Under the pieces are notes generated by a model. It made no database searches. It was not told the origin of the DNA and was given only the letters and a program-made list of their open reading frames with translations. The translations under genes were made by a program, and so were the position numbers. A DNA stretch of 64,000 bases from Anthostomella pinea (lineage: Eukaryota > Ascomycota > Sordariomycetes > Xylariales > Xylariaceae), in assembly GCA_963556695.1 (NCBI GenBank), contig CAUWAG010000007.1, positions 1,984,001 to 2,048,000 on the forward strand, read 5' to 3'. Positions 52,301 to 63,492 of the stretch are shown one piece after another. Numbering within the stretch: the stretch's first letter is position 1; the number at the start of each line of letters is the position of its first letter.

Positions 52301-53861
52301 GTTGGTATTGAGGCTGAGTTCCTTGTTGCCGTTAGAGTTAAGGGGCGGGACACAGGCACACCTGCCATATTCGCTCATTCCTCAGGAAGTGCCATTATCT
52401 TAACAGAGACACAGATGAACAATATCAGGGAAAGAGGTTCATTCGCAGAGGCGCATATCAAAAGTACGATCCAAGCCAAAATCTCAGAGCGCCCCAAGGG
52501 CGACCGCGTAGTCGTCTCCGACGACGAAACACTAACAGACTTCCACAGCTCCCACCTCCGCAACTACACAGACTGGGTCGTCAAAACAGACCCGACGGTA
52601 AGTCTATCGGCGGAACCAGACCAGACCATCTTCTACGACCCCGACCACCCCTGCGAGTATTTCGCCATCGAAATCACGTCGCCGGCCTTCTGGGCCACCG
52701 AAGCGTCATGGGCCGAAATCCACGCCGTCTTCAAGACACTCTCGCGCACGTACTGGACACTGAAGCCGCGCACAAGTGCACTTCACTTTCACTACGGCGG
52801 AGGTAAGAACTGGATCCCGCTCGGGCGCCTGCGTCGCATCGCCGCGCTGGCAATCGCTGCCGACCCGGTGCTCGCGCAGCTGCACCCGGCGCACATGCAT
52901 GTCAACCTGGCAAGTGCCTGGTGCCGGAGCAACCGACTCTACACATTTCTAGCGCACGGCATGACGGCCGCCGAGGCAAAAGAGCGTATTGGGCGGGTCT
53001 TCAGGAGAGCAACGGAACCAGAAACGCCCCCGACTGACGCCGAAATAGTGAAACACATGCAAGGACCTTCCAGGGAGACGTTAGGTTTCCAGCCCGTATT
53101 CGCTCGAGGTGAGTTGAAGGGCTTCGAGTTCTCGTCCAAGATCTTCAAGCAGACAGCCCCCGAGCCCAAGAACGAAGCCGGAGCGAACAATTCCTCCACT
53201 TCGACCCTGCTGCCCGTGAGTATAGCAACAGCAGCGCGGGAGATCCTCCACGCGTCGTCTCACGCCGAGGTCCTGGGCGAGCTGATGAAGATCCGCGCCC
53301 GCGAGGTGGGCCAGGACAGGCCGGCTTATAACTTTAATTCCTATACCAAGGGGCGTTACATCGCGTTCCCTGCCGGACAGCGCGATAAGCGGTGGAGCGC
53401 TGTCACGGAGCGCACGGTGGAGTTCCGTCTCGCCGCCGGGACACTAAACCCGGACAAGATCGTGGCGCTTGGGAAGGTCGTCATCGGGCTGTGCAGTGGG
53501 CAGGCCACGCGAGTCTGGGCGAGTTCTGGGCGCTGGTACGCGAGTGTGCTCTGGGAAAGGAGCAGCCTGAGTTGTTCGACGTGTTCGATCTGCTTGCGCG
53601 ACTGGGGCTCGGGGAGCAGGCAAGGGTGCTTCAGAGGTCTGTGGCTGCCTGGAACGGGCGGTCGATCGTTGATGAGCAGACCGGGGCTTGGGAGAAATTG
53701 GATGACGAGACTGTGATCGCGCGGTACGGCTTCCCGCTGGATGTTCTGCTTGTGGTGTTGCCCGGTAAGTTCTTCCACTGTGATGGGGTGAACTGACAAC
53801 AGGTTTTGTAGCTTTCAGATCACACACAGAGATCTGGATACGACACTCAACTATCATCTAA
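52277..53861 (+). pseudogene. Fungal amidoligase-like protein, one-base frameshift near the 3' end
   Basis: The frame from the ATG at 52277 begins MADACQSSVGIEAEFLVAV. The GIEAEF start, a later FAIEITSPAFWA, HMHVNLA and RTVEFRLAAGTLNPDKIVALG are the signature blocks of the putative amidoligase family (ATP-grasp/COOH-NH2-ligase-like fold), common as lineage-expanded single genes in Pezizomycotina. After KVVIGLC (about 53494) homology-like sequence continues in a different frame as QWAGHASLGEFWALVREC and LLARLGLGEQARVLQRSV. One missing C (TGC-AG-TGG where TGC-CAG-TGG would be expected) explains the shift. Past it a 47-base intron (53765-53811) leads to a short last exon ending at TAA 53859-53861. 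It is either a recent pseudogene or an assembly error. The substrate is unknown. Confidence 0.7.
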
Positions 53862-54600
53862 ACCGTCACGTAGTCTTTAGTTGACGACATGGTATAATAT
53901 TCAATGTACTCTGATAATGTTGCAAAGTGGTGATTCAATGCTCCCTTGGCGGCTCGTGACATCCATTCGGGTTCGACTTGGAGCCCTGAGACATAAATTC
54001 TGGGATCTCGTATTCGACCTGGTGGCTTACCACACCAAGACCACTGCTCCCATATAACGGCGGGGCTATATAAATGGGACACCCCAATATGTGGGACAGC
54101 TTTTACACCAAGAGGCTAGACTTTTACCTACTGATAACCCAATCGGAATTAAAGCTCTAAATAAACTATGTAATGTGTTTAAATTGCTTTTTTAAAAACT
54201 TTTTAGCAATATTATTTGTTTTAGCGGTAGCGCGTAAGCTAGCGGGTTACGTGGCATAGAGATCGTATTATAATTGTTGAATGGAAGCCGGAAATTGTTG
54301 GATTAAAAGTACGCCTAGAGGGCACCTTGACAGTTAGACAACGGAACCTAGTTGTTCCGTCCCAATCCAGCCCCCTCTGGCAAAAAGCTGCCACGGTCGT
54401 ACAGGGACACTTCAAGGACACAGAATACACACATACACTTCAACCTCACGATTGGCTCAAATCTAACAGAAATAGACACCGGAAGATCTCTAGTGGGGCA
54501 GAGACGCACAGGGCATCTGACCCACCAAGAAGACAGATGATCAATCTCTGTACGCTGAAGAAGCAGAGCAGAACAAGAAGTACAACAGAACACACTTGAA
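53862..54600. other. Transition from gene-bearing to AT-rich DNA
   Basis: No supported gene. The segment at 54057-54107 is the left arm of an inverted repeat pair described separately. Confidence 0.4.
54057..54107 (+). repeat. Left arm of a ~49-bp inverted repeat pair flanking the AT-rich block
   Basis: ACGGCGGGGCTATATAAATG and the following ~29 bases match the reverse complement of 57841-57889 with about five mismatches. The TATA-like centre suggests a promoter or LTR piece of a mobile element. Confidence 0.6.
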
Positions 54601-55145
54601 AACCTGAATAATCTGAACTCGCTTGCATCTAACAATAACAAGCTTGTTGGACATATTATCCGTATTATTATTCTTTTTGTTAATAGTAACTTTTTTATTT
54701 TTAAAGGTCCTTAATTCTTTTAAATCTTTTAATTTTAACTTTAAAAAAGGTTTAAGTACTAGTCTTTTCAGTTCGTTAGTGTTTAAGTTTTATAATATAC
54801 GTATAACTTCTCGTCGTTTTTCTTGCTATTTAATAGCAGCTCGTGCGACTTCCGTATGCTCGATTTGGTTTAAATAACGTGTTAAATTTCTTTAAGTCGT
54901 TAACCAAGCTTTTTTAAAAGTGCTTTACAACGCTTGTTTAACTATAAACGCTTAATTTCGTTATTTTTTCTTTTAATAGTTTTTTTAAGAGCGTTAGCTT
55001 AAACATTATTTTATTATAAAACTTTGTAATTAAATAAACTACTACTTACTACTTAAAGGTTTTAATAACTTATAATAAAATTAAGGTTATATCTTGTCTT
55101 AATTCAAAGGCTTTTAAAACCTTTAAAGTGCTTTAAAGGTTAGTT

Positions 55146-55578
55146 TGTGACGAGCCGTCTAACCTATAAGGCTAAAGGGTCTATAGGGTTTATGTTCTGA
55201 GGTAATTCAACACAAAAGACAATAGAGGCTTCTGTCAATTAGAAGACACTCAGATGCTGGGGCTTGGTCTGAACTGATTTCTCCCACCTTAGGGTTGGCT
55301 AAGATGCTTAGATTGATGACTGAGATAGAGACTGTCTATCTATCTAGTTAGGAAATGTCTGTCCTTATATATCCAATCTCTCCCTCACTGATGGAGTAGG
55401 ATCACCTTGTCCCAGAGTGATGCTCACTGGCTCACTTCGTGATCCAGTGATCCGTCACGTGCCCTTTGTTATGTAATCCGTAATACCCGTTGTTCTGTTC
55501 CTAGCTTCTGATTCCATTGGTTCTTGATTTACTCCCCTTGGCCCTCCAACAGGCCGTGGTATTTATTGGTTCGTAACA
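55146..55578 (-). mobile_element. Solo LTR, family A, opposite orientation to 10689-11152
   Basis: The reverse complement begins TGTTACGA and ends TCGTCACA, and aligns along its length with the LTR at 10689-11152, with several indels. The flanks (TAGTT and TTATT) are not identical, so the target duplication is lost or mutated in AT-rich DNA, or this copy arose by rearrangement. Confidence 0.85.
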
Positions 55579-55862
55579 TTATTATAGCTGTTATTATTAC
55601 TTAAATCTTCCTTGATTTTATTATATGCTCGTTTATTGGCATTTTTCGCTTATTTACCGGCTAAAGCCTAGCACTAGGCCATTTTAAACGCATAATAACT
55701 AACGTAATTCTGTTACAAGCTTTTGCTAGATAAAAAAAGATATTAATTTTCTTAATAAAAGCTAAGTTATTAAGCTAGCTAAGCTAAGCATTTAAGTAGC
55801 AATCAACGGCTTTGAGAACTAAAAGAACGGTTGAATATACCAGTTAAAAATATAAAGCTACC

Positions 55863-56118
55863 TGTCACGATTCTGTAAATGTATTACAAGGATACAGGGA
55901 CCCTTATTAACTATTGACGTATAACAAACACTGGTTAAAGGAAAAGAAAGATCTGGAAATACACCCAAATTGGTAGGCAGCTAGATGTGGGCAGTCGTCC
56001 CCCACCAGATCCACTAGTGCATGGATCAACCTATCGTTCGATCAGTCACGTGCTCAGTCACGTGACCCGGAGACCATGGGGACCATCACTAGACCTGATG
56101 GATGGTGGAACTATCACA
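55863..56118 (+). mobile_element. Probable solo LTR, second family, 256 bp
   Basis: The unit begins TGTCACGATTCTG and ends ACTATCACA. Flanking 5-mers are CTACC (55858-55862) and CTACT (56119-56123), one C/T difference apart, which RIP-type mutation could explain. It is a GC-balanced island in AT-rich DNA. No coding sequence. Confidence 0.5.
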
Positions 56119-56883
56119 CTACTCTTATTAGCAACATAACTACTAGTTAATTATATAACTTACCGCATAAGTAAGAAAAAGGCTTATATATACGTTATTC
56201 ATATAATAAAAATATATAAACTTATTTAAATAATAGCTGTTATAACCGTTAAGTATTAATAAGGGAATATTATCTAGATCTTTATAAATAATATTAAGTA
56301 AACATATTTTAAAGCTAATTAATTCATAATTATAATTAGTAACTTTAAAAAACCTTGCCTTTCTTCACTAATATAACGCCATTTTGTTCGAAGTTTAATT
56401 ATTAATAAAGTGCGTTATTATCTAGTTTACCACCGTAAGATGCTTTCTAAACTATTACGCTTAAATTGACTTCGCTTTAAACATAACTAACGGCCGGAGC
56501 TTTTCCCCCGTAGTAATGATTGATGTTACTATAATAATTTACATATAACTGTCGTTAAACTTAACGTTAGCTCTTTTCAAACTAAAACTGCTTATTATAA
56601 ATGATATGTGTCACCAGGGGGTAGTGATGGGGAAGACCCACTATAGCAACTAGATAGATTAGATAAGGGCTAATGAGGCCGCACAATACCATAAATATGT
56701 GCTGTTCCAACCCTTGTAGTTTGTGATCTCCAACCCGCACCCATATACCAATACAGACCCATCTACACACGCTTCAATAAAGCTACTAATCTTATAATAT
56801 TCCGGTTAGCCGTTTAAAAACTACTTAAATTAAACAATTTACTTACTAACGACCTTATATAATGCCGTACTTATTAACATATA

Positions 56884-57085
56884 TGTTGGATCCATGTGAT
56901 TCCACAGTCAAACCATCCATACAGAACCCACATGTATGATTAGATAAGAGATTAGATACCGGATTGTGAGGTCACTTAGCCAGACCTGCAGGTCCAGCTA
57001 GACTTCCCAATCCAACCATCAGCAACATCATGACCTTGATCCAATACTCGAGTATTATGATTGATCGTTCAAGCCTGTTCCAACA
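56884..57085 (+). mobile_element. Probable solo LTR, Copia-like termini, 202 bp
   Basis: Perfect 7-bp terminal inverted repeats TGTTGGA...TCCAACA bound the unit, the form typical of many Ty1/Copia LTRs. Flanks ATATA and ATTTA differ at one base. It is a GC-balanced island in AT-rich DNA. Confidence 0.55.
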
Positions 57086-57840
57086 ATTTACCTGATTTTT
57101 AAGTTCAATAAAACCGAAATCTTTATAACGGTTATAAAAGCTCTCAACATTTTTAAGCGTAGCGATATTAATACGCTTATAATTAAGCTTTTATCTTATC
57201 TTAGTTTTAATTTTTAAGTGCTTGCAGACAAGGTTTTAAATATATTTATTCTTAAAATAATCTGGTTTTCCTTTGTATCATAAGATCTTTTTAATAATAT
57301 GCTTTAAGTTGCCGTAAGTTAGGGCGTAGCCGGCTTTTTCTTAATATAACATTTATAAAACAACCTTTTTTTTCTTACTTAAAGCTAATCTTTAACTTGT
57401 TATAAACGCCTTTACGATTAATCTACGTTTAAATTATCGCGGTGTTTTTAACCTTGCGAAAAACGTTGATTTTAATACTTTATAGCCTTAGGTAGCCTTA
57501 CAAAAAGATAAATTATTGTTATCTATAGCAGTTATTGCTTTTACGAGGTCTTTCAAAATGTAAAAAGCGACATATTGACGTATTGTAACCTTTAATGCTT
57601 ATAAAAAAAGTAAACTTTTATTAAGTTAAAGAAAATAAGGAGCACGGGTCCCATTATCCTTTAAATAAGCCTAGAAATGCTAACTTTCAACCATTACCGC
57701 GGCCTATCCCGTCGCAATAGACCTAATCAAACCTAAATCATAGAAACCATAAAAAAAAACGATTCAAACGCTATACTTACGGTATCTAAAGCTTCATTGG
57801 CTATAGAGATATTTATAAGTGAACATAGTAATGTTGGCTG

Positions 57841-57889
57841 TGAAAACTGTCCTACATATGGGGGTGTCCCATTTATATGGCCCCGCCGT
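57841..57889 (-). repeat. Right arm of the inverted repeat pair with 54057-54107
   Basis: Read on the minus strand it matches the left arm at about 90%. The two arms point inward around 3.7 kb of AT-rich DNA. Confidence 0.6.
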
Positions 57890-58257
57890 CAATGGTCATC
57901 ATACCATGTCCTCCAGCTAGATCACACTTAGACCAATACGGCAATTTCCTCCTTTATAAGCTCAGAGCAGTATCTAGGTCAGTGTGTGTGACGCCTAAGG
58001 TTTTGTTGAATTAGATACACACAAAAAGTAGACGGCAAGCAACGCCATTTCCGAAGCCCTTGTTCAGCAGTTTCTGGCGTCGTGCCGTCACTCATTGAGT
58101 CATGATTGATCTGTGTACAACCATCAACTGGTATGATCTGACAATCTGTTCGGCTGATTGTAGCCTAATAGCTCGTGATCAGAACGGTCCCGAATAGATT
58201 TGGCGTTGTAGATCGTACGCCGACCTGTCACTGAAATGATATATCATATGAATGCAT

Positions 58258-58517
58258 TCAGCTGAGCGTCAGCACGGCGTCAAACAGCCTCCGCTCCGAC
58301 ACCGACCGGTCAAACAGTACGTAAGGTGGCTCATATGTGTGATGTCCGTGTATCCAGTGATAGTACGTGATGTGTGTGTAACTTGAATGATTTAGTGCAC
58401 TGCCACCTCCCTGAACGCCGTGCCATGGTGGCTTGCGTGCCATTCAACACGACCTTGCTTCAGTATTCTCAGCTGAGCGTCAGCACGGCGTCAAATAGCC
58501 TCCGCTCCGATACCGAC
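58258..58517 (+). repeat. 49-bp direct repeat (58258-58306 and 58469-58517)
   Basis: Both copies begin TCAGCTGAGCGTCAGCACGG and end CCGCTCCGAxACCGAC, with two mismatches. Between them (58395-58443) lies the fragment shared with 11494-11536, so this is a patch of dispersed-repeat remnants. Confidence 0.65.
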
Positions 58518-58932
58518 ATTCCGTCAAGGTTCTCAGCTGAACTGTGTTTCATCTTAGATGAGTTCATCTAGGATATATCTAGGACGTGGTTCCCTCTCGG
58601 CACCGATCAACCGGTCACAAGAGATCGGGAGGATGGAAGGATTGGATCTATGAAGTAAGCTTGATATGCAGATCACCATCACCGCACCGCAGCCACCGCT
58701 GATCAATGTCTCAAGCACGAAACCACTTCAAGCCCAAGTTTGCGACATCATGATGTGAGAAACAGGTCAGGAAACTATAAGAAACCGAGGCCATCTGCTC
58801 TAGCAGATATCCAAAAACTCGTCACCAAGCACAGTTCGTTCTCACAATTTATCCTCTCACCCCGTCTCCCAACAAAAGACCACGCAGCACTTTACGGTCT
58901 ACTTAGCCATCAACAACCCTTCCACCGACAAA

Positions 58933-59130
58933 ATGAAGTACACTGCCTTCCTCGCGTTTGCCTTGGCCTCGCTGGCCGTCGCCACTCCTACAACCCCTGG
59001 GGTTCCTATGGGAGAGTTGGACGAGCGAGCCGCCCCTCGCTGCACCGGCCCATGCGGCACAAACAACAACAGGTGCACGAACGGCCTCTGTGCCGGTGCC
59101 GTCGGTGTTTGCAATTGCAAGGGATTGTAA
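58933..59130 (+). CDS. Small secreted cysteine-rich protein (65 aa), candidate effector/antimicrobial
   Basis: MKYTAFLAFALASLAVATPT is a clear signal peptide with probable cleavage near VATP. The mature part ends in a compact domain with six cysteines: RCTGPCGTNNNRCTNGLC, then VCNCKGL, enough for three disulphide bonds. The ACAAA ATG context is good and a pyrimidine-rich leader precedes it. Small size, secretion, even Cys number and location next to an AT-rich repeat block fit fungal effectors or defensin-like peptides. No named family was recognised. A normal-looking intron lies just behind the stop codon (see the separate entry). Confidence 0.7.
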   Translation: MKYTAFLAFALASLAVATPTTPGVPMGELDERAAPRCTGPCGTNNNRCTNGLCAGAVGVCNCKGL

Positions 59131-59146
59131 TGCAGCGCTCTACATG

Positions 59147-59216
59147 GTAAGTTACCGCACTACCCGACTCAGACTTCGCTTGTCCTTTGGGTACCTAACG
59201 TTGTTGCTTGCCGCAG
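59147..59216 (+). other. Putative 70-base intron in the 3' UTR of the small secreted protein gene
   Basis: GTAAGT donor at 59147, CCTAAC branch site near 59193-59198 and GCAG acceptor ending at 59216, 16 bases after the stop codon. All three signals fit fungal consensus. If retained or spliced it does not change the protein. Confidence 0.45.
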
Positions 59217-60322
59217 CTCCCCACAGACGAATCGCCAACCACGAAGGTTGCTGATGCACGATTGATCAGAGGCTTGTACGGTCATTTTCCGCAGGGATGA
59301 ATAGGGGCAAATATCTCGGGCAGGGGCGATGTTTGGTCACTAGGAGGAGCAAGGACTTGGAGCACACAAGGTTCAGAGGAGCTAGGACTACGAGCAGGAC
59401 CAAACGTGTTATCCATATATCAGATGATTTCATCATCGCTTACAATCTTTATCAACATTATTGTCTCAAATACCAAGCCGTAAGACCGTCAAACAAGTTC
59501 CCATAGTAATCGCCGGGTAACGACGTGATATCGCCGGGTAACCGACGTGGTTAGGGTTAGGGTTAGTGGTTAAGGTTTGCCGGGGGTTTGAAGGGCGGTG
59601 CAAGCCCCCCATCTGTAAATGTGTCCTTTGAAAGCGCGTGGTAGTAGTGATGATGGTGATGGTGGTAAAGTGGTGGTAATGATGCATTGCGGTGTTGAGG
59701 ATATGTGGGTCTGTTGATGGATGCGGGTGCTGTAATTGGTCAACCTGGGCCGTATTCGTTTAGTGTTACTGTCCTCTAAAAAGTTCCAATACTACCTAAC
59801 AATGTAAGTTGTTCCATAATAACGAGGACTTTCGTAACCGCTTTCGCTTACGAGATTATACTGGGCCTATAGTGGATGAGCATAAGCACTAACGCCACAA
59901 GCTGCGCCTCGCAGGGCTGTTTCCGTTACACCGGTAAGAGACGAGGTCACGGGAAAGTACCAACCTACAGTAGCAACCAGTCGCAGCTGGCGGGGTGACT
60001 AACATAGCTTCATTTTGTAGTGATACCTCCCTTATGTAGTCAATCAGGCCGTGTTAAGCTACCCTTCCAGTGTTGTTTTCCCAGGTCAATCAGCAAATCT
60101 GCTGTTTTGCGCGGTAGTTGTTTAGTGCTGACGACCGTTTCTCCAGGATCGATAACCCCTGAAAGTGGAGCCGGGGTGATGTGGCCCATGTGGGACCCCT
60201 TTCGGCTTCTAAATTAGACGTCATGCCTGGTGCTTTAAAAGCACGAGTGGTCTTGTCAGACTCCAAAGCCAACTGTTCACGATCACTCCTTCTGTCCTCA
60301 CTCGCCAATCCACTCACTCAGT
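59217..60322. other. Intergenic; telomere-like motif and short tandem repeats
   Basis: CGCCGGGTAAC(C)GACGTG occurs twice in tandem (about 59511-59550) and runs directly into GGTTAGGGTTAGGGTTAG (59549-59566), three units of the fungal telomere repeat TTAGGG. A GTGATG/GTGGTA microsatellite is at about 59639-59682. No gene is supported. Confidence 0.5.
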
Positions 60323-61397
60323 ATGGCCGAGAAGTCGAGCGCACAGCGCGAAGTTCAAGGCGATGTCGTGACCCCTTTCGGTGTAGGCAGCCCTCGAAAG
60401 GTACCGATGAAGGTCATCGTGGGCGGACCGGGACGGACAGGCACTGCGAGTAAGTGAGCCCAGTCGAAGATCACCTCAGCATCGGTCAGTTGACACACCA
60501 TGTGTTGCTAGGCATGAAGACGGCTCTGGAAATCCTGGGGTTCCCGTGCTACCACGCTTTCAACCTGTGGGAAGATAGCACGGAGCACATGGAGGGTTGG
60601 AATCGTGCCATTGAAGCCAAGTACCATGGTAAAGCCACCTTTGGGCGCTATGACTGGGACGAGATACTGGGCAATCACCTTGTATGACCGCCCGCGAAAT
60701 TCTCCCCAATCACTGACTCGACGTCATCGTCCGAGTTCTCTACGAGACATAAACTCACGGCTGACGCGAACTCCAGGCAACCGTGGACGCCCCCTCAGCC
60801 TTCTTTGCGCCTGAGCTCGCGGCCGCATATCCAGATGCCAAAGTCATCATCCTGAACCGCGAGCCGGAAGCCTGGGTCCGCTCCTGCCTGGCGGCATTTG
60901 GCGGCATGCGGCCGGCGAGTCATCTACGGTTCATTTTCTGGCTGCTGATCCGCTGGGACGCGTTCCTTCTGGCGTTCGCCCGCCACATGAACCTCAAGCA
61001 GGCCGACATCTGGGGGTTCGAGTGGGACGACGCGGACGCGCGCGAGAAGGCGCTGCGCTGGTTCGACGAGTACTACGCCGACTGCCGCGCGCGCATCCCC
61101 GAGGATCGCAGGATCGAGTTCAGGGTCCAGGACGGCTGGGAGCCGCTGTGTCGCCACTTGGGCGTGCCGGTCCCGACGGTGAGGGTTGGTGATGGGCCGG
61201 AGAGGGTGCAGGTGCCGTTCCCATGGACGAATGATGCGGCCATGTTCAAGGTTGCACTTGGGGATATGAGACGCAGGAAAATGAAGGGGGCGTTGAGGTT
61301 ATGGGTGGAGAAGATCTGTATCTTTGGGGCAGTTGGATTTGGCGTGTACAAGTCTTGGCCATTGGCCGCGGCATGGTTGGGAAGGCAATCTGCATGA
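60323..61397 (+). CDS. P-loop sulfotransferase-like protein
   Basis: Three exons, 60323-60449, 60512-60681 and 60777-61397 (introns 62 and 95 bases), give 305 residues in phase. KVIVGGPGRTGTASMKTALE (about 31-50, spanning the first intron) is the PAPS-binding P-loop with the GxGRTGT..L pattern. AKVIILNREPEAWVRS is the second conserved block, equivalent to the 3'-phosphate-binding Arg/Ser region. FEWDDADAREKALRWFDEY and the late EFRVQDGWEPLCRHLGVPVP complete the family pattern, seen widely in ascomycetes and often annotated as sulfotransferase or loosely as NAD-dependent epimerase. A C-terminal hydrophobic segment (ICIFGAVGFGVYKSWPLAAA) could anchor it to a membrane. The substrate is unknown; such genes often sit near secondary-metabolism loci. 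Confidence 0.82.
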
Positions 61398-61597
61398 AGA
61401 TTATATTGGCAGAGAGATTGAAATAACGTTGTAATGCTGGCGAAAAAGAGCCAATAAATCTATTTACACTGTAACAGGCAACTAGTCCTTGCCTTCGCCA
61501 TGGTGAAGTTGGGCCACCGTCTTGTCGTTCGACAAATTTCGTAGACTCGTCCGATACCGTGGATTGTCGACTACCATCTTTGATGCACCTACCTGAT

Positions 61598-63492
61598 TCA
61601 TGCGTATGTTATTGGATCGACATCGTCGTCATCGGAGTCCCCGGCTGGCCAAGGCAAGGTAAGACTCGCTCGGGTGGGATGCTTACGTCGCTTGTTGGCG
61701 GCGTACTCTGGCGTTCTGACCGCTCCCGGGCGTTTGGGACTCGGAGGATGCATCGGAGGCGTGGTCATGTTTGCCGTGGCTCCAGTCCCTATGAGGGATT
61801 CCTCCCTGCATATATCTCGTATCTGTAGAATCAAATGCGCCGTGCGACCTTCTAGCTGTCGTCTCCTCTCCCTGGTGAACCCCCGTTAGTCATATCGGCC
61901 AGAAGTGGGATCAAAGTGCCTCATTGATGGACCGGAATAGAGGACTCGGCAAGTCACGGATCGACTTACTGTCGACTATCAATTTCCCACTGATCCCACG
62001 GCTCCGGCCCTTCGTCGTCGCTGTCAAGCGGCTCATTCTCTTCGTCAGTCCAGTCACTGTTATGGTCGTCGTGGTTGTCGACATCCTCGCGGAACTCTTG
62101 GTTCTCCTGCAGACAGCGTCCCACGTATGCGATCCTTTCTCTGCATCAAAGACAGATCGAGCCCCTGTCCTTCGACCCTGGGGCAATACCGTGTTTTCTT
62201 CCGATATTACCAGGCCTCAGTCCGTCAGTCGTAAGCCCAGCAACCGCCTCGTCCCTTGGGTTTGTGAAGTTAGTGGATCACTCTGCACAACACAGAGCCT
62301 GGTGAAGGGCGGCCGTGTCTGAGATTGAGAACTTACCAGTCTCGTGAAATTTTTTTGTCCTTGTCTCCGGGCAGCCAAGCCGGCAAGTTACTTCTCGTAG
62401 TTGGATCTGAACCGCGTGTAGTTCCTCCCCCGCGACCACCTCCTCTTCCGCCTCCACCTCCTCTTCTGCCTCTGTTGCCTCTTCCTGGGGCTGGTGCTGA
62501 CGGTCGAGGGGCTGGTGCTGGCGGTTTAGGGGGCAGTGATGACGCTTAGCCAACAAGGCGTCTCCCAGAACTGCAACAGTTTTTGTCAGCAAAATATGCA
62601 ATGGGGCAAGAGACTGAAAAATAATTGAGAGCAAGCAGACGATCCAAGCCTGGATGTTGGCCATGACGGATAGTCCTCACTCTCGAGGCTTGGGAAGGCG
62701 GTATGTGAGGAGCTCAAGAAGTCGCTTACCATCTGGATAATGCACTAGGAAATTGGCATACACTGCCTTCGATTCAATGCGTGTATTCTCGGCGGTCAAA
62801 ATCAAGAAATCCTTATCAAGCTTCATATGTTTACGCAAGTACCCTATATAGCTCTAAGTCAGTAGCTGCTAAGTAAACAAACGAAGGGGAGATTAGAAAT
62901 ACGGGGGAAATTCATAACTTACGGTATCATAATTTGATCCATCTTCTCGTCCAGTCACTCAAGTGAGTACCCATAGCTCTTTTGGTGTATGGAGGAAAGG
63001 CGAGAATTCTACCGATGTTGTTTCTGATTGCTTCGTGGCACCACCGAGAACTGTTCCTCCAGTCTGCACGATCAATCTCGAATTCTGAAGCCAAGGATTT
63101 CCCTACGTCGATGGCCCTGTCGTAATCCGACATAAGCTCCGCGGCCAGGGGATTTCCTTGCAAACCGTTGTTTCCGGTCTTGTCAAGGTAGTCCAGGCCC
63201 ACCCAGTCAGCCGTGTCTAGAGCACTCGTCACCGCAGCCCGCACGGTGTCATCGGTCTGGTTTCTGAGAAAAAGCAGCACTGACAATGGCGGTTATTAGC
63301 AGCTGGACGGCCTTGCGACAACGAAACTTCAATGTGGGCCGAGCAAAAGCTGGCTGGTATGAACGGGAGGGGATTTGGTCTTTTACATACCGCTGTAGGG
63401 TGTGACCACGGGAGGAGGAAGCTCCTTATAGCCTTTTCTTCGAGAGGGCCATCGTGAATCCTCTCTATGGCGGCAGGATCTGGGCTAGACAT
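61598..63492 (-). CDS. Six-exon gene of unknown function, acidic C-terminal region
   Basis: My model on the minus strand: 63492-63391, 63256-62971, 62843-62730, 62570-62337, about 62138-61970 and 61871-61598. It adds up to 1,179 bases (392 residues) in phase. Donors are mostly GTAAG/GTATGT; the GTACTC donor at 62970 and the acceptors at 63257 and 62139 are the weakest calls. Readable pieces: MSSPDPAAIERIHDGPLEEK at the start, YLRKHMKLDKDFLILTAENT, an EEATEAEEEVEAEEEVVAGEE acidic coil (quoted in part), YVGRCLQENQEFREDVDNHD, DEENEPLDSDDEGPEPWDQW, QIRDICREESLIG, and a basic PSPKRPGAVRTPEYAANKRR end. The acidic then Pro/Lys/Arg-rich pattern suggests a nuclear protein. I do not recognise a family. 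Confidence 0.5.

Larger units (their letters stand above)
54600..57840. other. AT-rich block (RIP-type isochore) containing solo LTRs
   Basis: Most of the stretch is TpA-rich with no sustained ORF, like 12000-12960. GC-balanced islands inside it are younger insertions: 55146-55578, 55863-56118, about 56600-56770 and 56884-57085. Internal retrotransposon genes cannot be read. Confidence 0.65.
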
